Notes under the pieces: generated by a model
What the model was told of the DNA's origin: nothing
Databases searched by the model: none
What the model saw: only the letters and a program-made list of their open reading frames with translations
Translations under genes and position numbers: made by a program
DNA from: Candidatus Rokuibacteriota bacterium
Lineage (GTDB): Bacteria > Methylomirabilota > Methylomirabilia > Rokubacteriales > CSP1-6
Assembly: GCA_003221515.1 (NCBI GenBank)
Contig: QHSI01000114.1
Span: forward strand, 1-41,307
Length of the DNA: 41,307 bases
Direction of reading: 5' to 3'
Shown here: in pieces, positions 35,137 to 41,307 of the stretch
Position numbering within the stretch: the stretch's first letter is position 1
Layout of the letters: every line of letters begins with the position of its first letter

Positions 35137-35220
35137 ATGGCTGGGTTTCGCTGTGCGAAGTGCGGGAAGGTCGCGATGGCCCAGAAGATCTGCTGCGGAC
35201 GCCCTATGAAGCGCTCCTAG
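35137..35220 (+). CDS. Desulforedoxin-like 27-residue microprotein
   Basis: A short frame with a good ribosome site (GGAGGG 4-5 bases before ATG). The product has Cys6-x2-Cys9, then Cys19-Cys20 and Gly (FRCAKCGKV ... ICCGRPM). This is the pattern of desulforedoxin and the N-terminal domain of desulfoferrodoxin, which bind one iron through four cysteines. Desulforedoxin has about 36 residues and a longer loop, so this would be a minimal form; a zinc-binding peptide is the alternative. It follows the thiolase by 21 bases. Its stop TAG overlaps the stop of the opposing kinase gene in a shared CTAG. Confidence 0.6.
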   Translation: MAGFRCAKCGKVAMAQKICCGRPMKRS

Positions 35221-37538
35221 ACGGCGGCGAGTGCGTCCTGGATCGCGGCGTCGAGCTCGTTGATCCGGACGGGCTTGAAGAGACACTTGCGGATCCGGAG
35301 CGACTTGAGCCGCCCGTGGTCCTCCTCGCGCAGCCCCCAGCCCGTGATCAGCAGGATGGAAGTCTGGGAATCGACCCGGCGGACCCGCTCGGCGAGCTCC
35401 CAGCCGTTGATGCCGGCCATCCCTAGATTGCTCAGCACCACGTCGAACCGGCCGGGCGCGTAGGCGGCGAGCCCGGCGCCGCCGCCGGCCGCGGCGGTCA
35501 CCGTGTGGCCCACGCTGCGCAGCTGCTCGGTCAGCGTGCCGAGCACCTTCTGATCGTCGTCCACCAGGAGGACCCGCGCCGGCCGTCGCGCGCGCCGCAG
35601 CGCCGTGTCGGGCGCGGCGCCCACCGGCTCGCTGGCGACCGGGAAGGTGAGGGTGAAGGTGGCGCCCCGCGCCGGTTCGCTCTCGACGCGGATGTCGCCG
35701 CCGTGCCGTCGCACGATCGAGTAGACCATCGACAGGCCCAGGCCGGACCCGGAGTCGCCCTTGGTCGAGAAGAACGGCTCGAAGATGCGCCGCCGGACCG
35801 GCTCCGGCATGCCGATGCCGGTGTCGGTCACCGTCAGCACGATGTGGCGCCCGAGGTCGCTGCGGGTGTCGATCGTCAGCGTGCCACCGTCGGGCATCGC
35901 GTCGAGGGCGTTCAGGATCAGGTTCGTCAGCACCTCGATCAGCGCCGGCGGCCGCCCGTTGATCGTCTCGATGGTCCCGAGGTTCAGCCGCAGATCGAGC
36001 GGTCGGTTGTCACGCGCGATCTTTTCTTCCCAGCGCGGGCGGATGAGCGCGACGGCGTCGTGGACGATCTGGTTCAGGTCCACGCCGACCGGCGGCTCGT
36101 CGGGGCGCAGGCGCGCGAACTGCTGGATGCGGCGCACCGTCTCGGAGCCGTCGACTGCCGCCGCCTCGACGATGTTGAGCGAGCGGCTGACGAACTCGGC
36201 GTCGCGTGGGTTCTGCTTCATGAGCTGCGCGTAGCCGAGGATCGCCTGCAGAAGGTTGTTGAAGTCGTGCGCGATCCCGCCCGCGAGCTGCCCGAGCGCG
36301 GTGAGCTTCTCGGCCCGCCGGTGCTGGGTCTCGATCTCACGCTGCGCGGTGATGTCGCGGACGATCGCGATCAGCCCCTCGAGGCCACCCTGCCGCCCGT
36401 GGCGGGCCGACAGGCTCACCGCGAGCTCCACCGGGCGGGCCTGGCCGACCGTGACGCTGGTCTCGAAGGCGTGGCGGTCGGTGCCGTCGGCAAGCTGGCG
36501 CTTCGCTTCGCCGTAGTCACCGCGCGGGAGCAGCTCGGTGATGGGCCGGCCGTTGGCCTGCTCGGCGGTGAGACCGAAGATACGCTCGGCGGCCGGGTTC
36601 CAGATGCGCCCCTCGATGCGATCGTCCGGCGAGACCGAGATGATGGCGTCGCCGGCGGAGGCGATGAGCTGCTCGAGCGAGCGCTTCGTGTCGGTGATCT
36701 CGCCGTAGAGGCGTGAGTTCCGGAGCGCGATGGCCAGGTATTCGGAGAGCATCTCGAGCAGCTCACGCTCGCGCGGATCGATGACCCGCCGGGACGGCCG
36801 GTTGTCGATCAGCAGGTAGCCCAGCAGGCCGCCGCCGTCCTGGATCGCGCACGTCATGACGGTCGGCGGGCCCTTGTCGGCGCTCTGGGGCGGCTCCGGG
36901 ACGATTTCGACCTTGTCGTAGCCGAGCGCGGTCCGAAGCTGCTCGGTGACGGAGGCGGCCAGGCGCTGCGGATCGAGCTGCTCGACGATCGTCCGCGAGA
37001 TCTCCCGAACGATCGAGAGCTGAGTGACCCGGAGCGACTGCTCGGCCGCTTCGCGGCGGGCCGCCTCCTCGAGCTTCCCGGAGTTGGCCGAGAGCTGGCG
37101 CATTTCCTCCACCAGCTTGGCGACCTGGCCGCGCGCGCCGAGCTCGGTCTGGCGCCGCAACAACGCCCGGTGGACGACGTCTTCCAGATCCGCGCGCGAG
37201 AACGGCTTGATGAGGTACTCGAAGGCACCGTGTGTCAGCGCGTGCTTGACCGTCTCCAGCGAGGCGTAGGCGGTGATCATCACGACTTCGATCGCCGGAT
37301 CGGCGCGCTTGACGTGGCGGAGGAGCTCGAGCCCGTCCATCTCGGGCATCTTGATGTCCATGATGACGACGTCGGGCTGGAACCGCCGGAGATGGTCGAG
37401 GGCCACGCGCCCGTTCTCGGCCGTCTGGATCTGGTAGTGGGGCTTGAGCAGCATGCGCAGCGACTCGCGCGGACCGAGCTCGTCGTCCACGACGAGAACC
37501 CGCGCGAGCGGTGAAACCGCGGTGACCGCCATGCTCAT
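35217..37538 (-). CDS. Hybrid histidine kinase (REC-GAF-PAS-HisKA-HATPase-REC)
   Basis: A 773-residue soluble protein. The first receiver covers about 12-125 (phospho-Asp61, Lys111). A coiled segment (130-175), a GAF-like domain (175-280) and a PAS domain (285-400) follow. The HisKA His424 lies in GGIAHDFNN. The HATPase has Asn543, DTGIGM at 572-577 and GSGLGLSMVYSIV at 597. The last receiver (655-770) keeps its acidic pocket and Lys755, but has Asn704 (VVLSNLGM) where the phospho-acceptor Asp belongs. Its ATG overlaps the stop of the pseudokinase gene, and it is last in the three-kinase operon. Confidence 0.93.
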   Translation of the reverse strand: MSMAVTAVSPLARVLVVDDELGPRESLRMLLKPHYQIQTAENGRVALDHLRRFQPDVVIMDIKMPEMDGLELLRHVKRADPAIEVVMITAYASLETVKHALTHGAFEYLIKPFSRADLEDVVHRALLRRQTELGARGQVAKLVEEMRQLSANSGKLEEAARREAAEQSLRVTQLSIVREISRTIVEQLDPQRLAASVTEQLRTALGYDKVEIVPEPPQSADKGPPTVMTCAIQDGGGLLGYLLIDNRPSRRVIDPRERELLEMLSEYLAIALRNSRLYGEITDTKRSLEQLIASAGDAIISVSPDDRIEGRIWNPAAERIFGLTAEQANGRPITELLPRGDYGEAKRQLADGTDRHAFETSVTVGQARPVELAVSLSARHGRQGGLEGLIAIVRDITAQREIETQHRRAEKLTALGQLAGGIAHDFNNLLQAILGYAQLMKQNPRDAEFVSRSLNIVEAAAVDGSETVRRIQQFARLRPDEPPVGVDLNQIVHDAVALIRPRWEEKIARDNRPLDLRLNLGTIETINGRPPALIEVLTNLILNALDAMPDGGTLTIDTRSDLGRHIVLTVTDTGIGMPEPVRRRIFEPFFSTKGDSGSGLGLSMVYSIVRRHGGDIRVESEPARGATFTLTFPVASEPVGAAPDTALRRARRPARVLLVDDDQKVLGTLTEQLRSVGHTVTAAAGGGAGLAAYAPGRFDVVLSNLGMAGINGWELAERVRRVDSQTSILLITGWGLREEDHGRLKSLRIRKCLFKPVRINELDAAIQDALAAV

Positions 37539-39484
37539 GCCGTCGCGAGTGGGAGCGACACCAGGAAGTGCAGCTCGTGCCGGCCCTGCCGCACCGTCAG
37601 CTGTCCGCCGACCGCTTCGACGAGACGCTGACTGACGGCCGGCCCGACGTCGAGCAGGCTCTCCTGGACCATCTCCACCGGATCGAAGACACGATGGAGC
37701 TTGTCGGGCGCGACGGACGCCGTGCGCGAGCCGATCAGGATCCGCACCATCTCGCCGCTGTCACGCTCGGAGTGCCGCGCCACCGACACCGAGACGCGCG
37801 CCTGGTCGTCCGGCGAGTTGTGCGCGAGATACCAGATGAGGTACGAGAACGCCTTGCGGAGGTGCGCGGGATCGACCTTCACGACTTGCGGCGTGGTCTC
37901 GCGCGTGACGTCGAGCTGCAGCGGCTTGGCCGGCAGATCGTCGACGAGCTCGATCGCCGTGACCACATCATCGACGACGCTGTGGATGTCCACGGTCGTA
38001 AAGTTTAGCTCACCTTCCGTCACCAGCCCTGCAAGTTTCTCGAAAACCTCGACGAGCCGCCGGACGTCCCGGCGGACGACCGAGGAGAAGTGACGGCGGA
38101 ACTCCGGGTCGTCGTACCGCTCGCCGATCAGCTCGATGAAGGTGTTGATCGAGACGAGCGGATTCTTGATCTCGTCGGCGATGCGGGCCACCACGCGCGT
38201 GAGGAGCTGGGTCTGCTCGACCTGCCGCCGCTGCGTCAGCAGCTCTTTCTGCGACGTGCGGTCTTCGAAGACGAGCACGGCGCCGAGCGGCGTCCCGTCC
38301 TCGCCGCGCACCGGATAGGTGGAGACCTCGAGCCAGAGGCCGCGCAGCGCGAGCTGGATCTCGTGCCGGGCCGCCGCGCGCCCCGTCCGCAGGGTGTCGT
38401 AGAGCATGTCGCCGAGCGGCGACGGCAGCGCGCGCAGATCCTGCTTCATGACCTCGCCGGCCGACAGCTCCAGGATCTCCTCCGCCCGACGATTCATCGT
38501 GGCGATCCGGTGGTCGCGGCCGATCGTGATCACGCCGCTCGACATGTGGGCCAGAATGCGCTCGCTGAACTGCTGCTCGCGCTCGAGCCGGTTGTGCAGG
38601 GCGATGTCGCGGATCGCGGTGGCCAGGTGCGATCCGAGATCGAAGAGCGTCTCGGTCTGGCTCCGGCCGTAGCTCGAGCCGACGACGGGCTGGCCGACGG
38701 TGAGAATCGCCACCAGCTCGCCGTGGGCCAGCAGCGGCACCGCCAGGACGCTCTGGAGCAGTCGGAGCTCGCGCGCGACTTCCGGATCCGGCAGGTCTTG
38801 CAGCCGGGCCGGCCGGCCCTGCGCGGCCAGCCAGCGGGCGAGGCCCTGGCCGGCCGAGAGGTGCACGCCGCCGACGATCTGGGGCACGAGACCACGGTGA
38901 GTCGCCACGCGGTACTCGGCCGGGTCGCCGGCGGGCAGGAGCAGGGCCATGCGCGTTGGCCGGACCAGCTCGCCGATCGCGTCGAGGAACATTTCGAGCG
39001 CCCGTGGCAGGTCGAAGCCGGCCGCGAAGGCCCGTGTGAATTCCCGGAGCACCCGGGCGAACGCGACGCCTTCCCAGGGCTGGTCCGGCCCGGCGGTGCC
39101 CGGGTGATCGGGTGCCAGACTGGACCGAAGCCCAGTAATTTCCCGCGTCAGCCTCAACTTGTCAGTTACGTGACGCAGGGTCCCGTCGAGTTCGCGCTGC
39201 GTGAAGGTGGCGGGGAGGACGAGATCGGCCGCCTCGGCCTCCTCACCGGTCACGCCGATCGCGATCGTGAGCGTCGAGGGGGCAATCTGCTTCACGCTCG
39301 CGACGAACGTCTCGAGGCCCCTGGGCATGCCCCCGCCGCGCAGGATCACGTCGATGTCGATGAGCCGGAGCGTCTTCAGCGCTTCCGGATCGCTCTGGGC
39401 GACGAACACTGAATGGTCACCCAAGGCCGAGACGAGGCGTCCGCGCAGCGCGTCGTCGGCCGTGACGATGAGGATGGTGTTCAC
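37535..39484 (-). CDS. Degenerate sensor histidine kinase (pseudokinase)
   Basis: A 649-residue protein: receiver-like domain (1-115), GAF (140-298), PAS (303-412), HisKA-like (418-490) and HATPase-like (500-649). The receiver has Gly50 at the phospho-Asp place, and ATFTQ where the Lys belongs. The dimerisation motif reads RIADEIKNPLVS, so Asp437 (GAC, 38176-38174) replaces the phospho-acceptor His of the usual HEIKNP. The ATP domain lacks a convincing N box (YLIWYLAHNSPDD), DxGxG (IGSRTASV) and GxGLGL. All three active sites are lost while the frame is intact, which suggests a kept structural or regulatory role. It starts at GTG 39484 inside the stop of the upstream kinase. Confidence 0.88.
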   Translation of the reverse strand: MNTILIVTADDALRGRLVSALGDHSVFVAQSDPEALKTLRLIDIDVILRGGGMPRGLETFVASVKQIAPSTLTIAIGVTGEEAEAADLVLPATFTQRELDGTLRHVTDKLRLTREITGLRSSLAPDHPGTAGPDQPWEGVAFARVLREFTRAFAAGFDLPRALEMFLDAIGELVRPTRMALLLPAGDPAEYRVATHRGLVPQIVGGVHLSAGQGLARWLAAQGRPARLQDLPDPEVARELRLLQSVLAVPLLAHGELVAILTVGQPVVGSSYGRSQTETLFDLGSHLATAIRDIALHNRLEREQQFSERILAHMSSGVITIGRDHRIATMNRRAEEILELSAGEVMKQDLRALPSPLGDMLYDTLRTGRAAARHEIQLALRGLWLEVSTYPVRGEDGTPLGAVLVFEDRTSQKELLTQRRQVEQTQLLTRVVARIADEIKNPLVSINTFIELIGERYDDPEFRRHFSSVVRRDVRRLVEVFEKLAGLVTEGELNFTTVDIHSVVDDVVTAIELVDDLPAKPLQLDVTRETTPQVVKVDPAHLRKAFSYLIWYLAHNSPDDQARVSVSVARHSERDSGEMVRILIGSRTASVAPDKLHRVFDPVEMVQESLLDVGPAVSQRLVEAVGGQLTVRQGRHELHFLVSLPLATA

Positions 39485-41307
39485 GTCGCCACCGTGGCCA
39501 CGACGGCGAGCGGGAAATCGATGGTGAAGGCAGCGCCGCCGTCGTCGCGGTTGGCAGCCCGGAGCCTGGCGCCGTGAGTCTGGGCGATGGAGGCACAGAT
39601 CGCCAGTCCGAGTCCGGAGCCGCGCTCCTTGGTGGTAAAAAACGGGTCGAACACGCGCTCCAGAATCCCCGCCGGGATACCGCCCCCAGTGTCCACCACG
39701 GCGACAGTAGCATGGTCGGCCCTGACGGCTAGCTCTATCCGCACCATGCCGCCCGGCGGCGTTGCCTCGTGCGCGTTCATCAAAAGATTCAAGAACAGCT
39801 GCTCGAGCTCCGAATGATCGCCCAGGATCAGGCACGGCGATGGGCCCGGCGCCGAGGAGACGACGACGTTCTTCTCCGTGAACGCCGGCCCCATGGCTTC
39901 GATCGCTTCGGCGATCGGTGCCCGTAGATCGAGCAGATGACGCGGGCGTTCGCCGGGGCGCGAGAGCGTGCGCAGACGGTCGAGGAGCCGCTCCATTCGT
40001 CCGATCTCGCGCGTGACGATCCGGCCGAAGTCGTCGATGAACCGATCGTCGCCGCGCCGGCGCGGCAGGAGCTGGGCAAAGGTCTTGACCGAGACGAGCG
40101 GGTTTTTGATCTCGTGCGCGATCCCGGACGCGAGCATCTCGAAATACGCGAGCCGTTCGGCGCGGCGCCGCTCCACTTCGAGCTCCTTGAGCGGCGTCAG
40201 ATCGCTGAAGACCGCGACGGCGCCCAGCACCACGCCGTCTGGGTCGTGCAGCGGCGACGTCGCGCAGATGATCGGCCTCGTCGTCTTGCCGTCCGACAGG
40301 CTGATCTCCGGCTGCGTCCGCGCGTTGCCGTCGACCACGGTCTCCGTGAGCATCTCCCGCACGTCCGCCGGCAGCACGCTCACCGACTGATGCCGAACGC
40401 GTTCCGCCGGCAGGCCGGTGAGCTGCTCGGCGGCGCGGTTGAACAGCGTGATCTGGCCGGCGGCGTCGACCGCCACCACGCCGCTCTCGATCGTGGCGAC
40501 GATGTTGTTGAGGTGCTCGTTGGCCAGCACGACCTGCGCGTAGAGCTGCGCGTTCTTCACCGCGATCCCGGCCTGGTTGGCGAGCGTCATCAGGAGGTCG
40601 AGATCCTGAGGGTAGAAGGGATCGCCGGAGAGCTTCGGTCCGACGACGATGGCGCCGATGACCCGATTCTCAGAGATGAGCGGCAGCACGAGCGCCCAGT
40701 TGAGGCGCGCCAGCGCGTCGTGCAGCCGCTGCCGCTCGTCGGTCAGCCGTTCACGCGCGATCTCGTCGGTGAGCAGCAGATCCTTCGAGCGCATGAGCGC
40801 CGTGATGATCTCGCCCGGCGCGTCGTCCGGCGTCTCGAAGCTGCTCTGCGCGAGGCGTTTCTCCGCGATCGCCTGGCGAAACGCTCCGCCGGACTCGGCG
40901 AGATTTCGGTCGAGGTAGACGGCGGCGCCTTCGGAGTTCGTCGAGGCCGCCACGGTGTGGTTCATGAACTGCAGCAGGATCTTGAGATCGAGGACACCCG
41001 TCAGGGCGCGACTCGCCTCCCGCAGGGTGCGCTGGTAGTTCACGTGCGTGCGATAGACGTATCGATCCAGCAGCCGCCCCGCCGCATCGCGCGTCAACGG
41101 AATCAGCAGACCGACCGCGACGACCGCGGCGATCAGCGCGACGAGCTCCTCGGGATTCAGGTGATCCGAGAGCCTGGGCCACGCCATCGCCAGCAACGCC
41201 ACGACCGGCACGAGCGACACGGCCAGCGCGAGAGTCAGCGTGAGCCCGCGATGGATCACGAGGCGAACATCCATCAGCCGATGGCGGATGATGGCGTGCG
41301 CGACCAT
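39481..41307 (-). CDS. Membrane sensor histidine kinase (5' end beyond window)
   Basis: The 608 residues seen run from the right edge. The first residues (AHAIIRHRLMDVRLVIHRGL) are the kind of sequence that follows a multi-helix membrane region in 7TM-type sensor kinases, so the Met at the edge is probably internal. Two more membrane helices (about 22-43 and 55-72), a GAF domain (95-255), a PAS domain (265-370), HisKA with His398 (GIAHEIKNPL) and an HATPase (Asn511, DTGGGI at 539-544, GSGLGL at 563-568) follow. All catalytic motifs are intact. It is the upstream member of the three-kinase operon and closely resembles the kinase part of the pseudokinase next to it. Confidence 0.92.
   Translation of the reverse strand: MVAHAIIRHRLMDVRLVIHRGLTLTLALAVSLVPVVALLAMAWPRLSDHLNPEELVALIAAVVAVGLLIPLTRDAAGRLLDRYVYRTHVNYQRTLREASRALTGVLDLKILLQFMNHTVAASTNSEGAAVYLDRNLAESGGAFRQAIAEKRLAQSSFETPDDAPGEIITALMRSKDLLLTDEIARERLTDERQRLHDALARLNWALVLPLISENRVIGAIVVGPKLSGDPFYPQDLDLLMTLANQAGIAVKNAQLYAQVVLANEHLNNIVATIESGVVAVDAAGQITLFNRAAEQLTGLPAERVRHQSVSVLPADVREMLTETVVDGNARTQPEISLSDGKTTRPIICATSPLHDPDGVVLGAVAVFSDLTPLKELEVERRRAERLAYFEMLASGIAHEIKNPLVSVKTFAQLLPRRRGDDRFIDDFGRIVTREIGRMERLLDRLRTLSRPGERPRHLLDLRAPIAEAIEAMGPAFTEKNVVVSSAPGPSPCLILGDHSELEQLFLNLLMNAHEATPPGGMVRIELAVRADHATVAVVDTGGGIPAGILERVFDPFFTTKERGSGLGLAICASIAQTHGARLRAANRDDGGAAFTIDFPLAVVATVAT

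Overview
The window is uniformly GC-rich and gene-dense, and most neighbouring genes overlap at ATGA, GTGA or TGATG junctions. I see no rRNA, tRNA, CRISPR array, transposase or phage gene. The gene style (many multi-domain histidine kinases, a sigma-54 activator, molybdenum hydroxylase subunits, aromatic-CoA enzymes, a secreted beta-propeller protein) suggests an uncultured soil or sediment bacterium. Candidatus Rokubacteria/Methylomirabilota or a deltaproteobacterium-like lineage is my guess; the window holds no phylogenetic marker that settles it.

Layout. 1-2270 (-): N-terminal part of a secreted WD40-like propeller protein, running off the left edge. 2575-3762 (-): MFS exporter. 3884-6323 (+): coupled operon of PduO-type cobalamin adenosyltransferase, luciferase-like flavin monooxygenase and an acetoacetate-decarboxylase-like protein. 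6325-12216 (-): signalling operon of receiver-only protein, two-helix membrane sensor and a 1597-residue soluble hybrid kinase with seven GAF domains, preceded by a good sigma-54 promoter. 12345-14527 (-): an NtrC-type sigma-54 activator and an alpha/beta hydrolase.

14586-24348 (+): the metabolic core. A sigma-70-type promoter with upstream direct repeats leads into hcrC-hcrA-hcrB (4-hydroxybenzoyl-CoA reductase), an XRE-cupin regulator, boxC and boxB (benzoyl-CoA epoxidation and ring opening) and a benzoate-CoA ligase family gene, then the broken 5' third of a PaaK-like ligase. The predicted route is aromatic acid to aryl-CoA (ligase), 4-hydroxybenzoyl-CoA to benzoyl-CoA (HcrABC), benzoyl-CoA to 2,3-epoxide (BoxB) and then ring cleavage (BoxC). 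boxA (the BoxB reductase) and boxD are not in the window. The hcrA gene carries an in-frame palindromic insert.

24362-26781 (+): class III adenylate cyclase with an unknown C-terminal half, and a VOC protein. 26795-30149 (-): the conserved trio transglutaminase, alpha-E protein and circularly permuted ATP-grasp. 30280-31619 (+): ECF sigma factor and RskA-like anti-sigma factor. 31633-32190 (-): NUDIX hydrolase. 32216-33883 (+): DinB-like protein, TtuB-like sulfur carrier and TtuA-like tRNA thiolase. 33970-35220 (+): thiolase and a 27-residue desulforedoxin-like microprotein. 35217-41307 (-): three coupled sensor kinases: a membrane kinase with intact catalytic motifs (cut by the right edge), a degenerate kinase with Asp in place of the phospho-acceptor His, and a hybrid kinase whose last receiver has Asn in place of its phospho-acceptor Asp.

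The strongest leads for something new are the reductive-plus-oxygenative 4-hydroxybenzoate operon with a non-BoxR regulator, the palindromic element inside hcrA, the active/pseudokinase trio, and the minimal desulforedoxin-like peptide.
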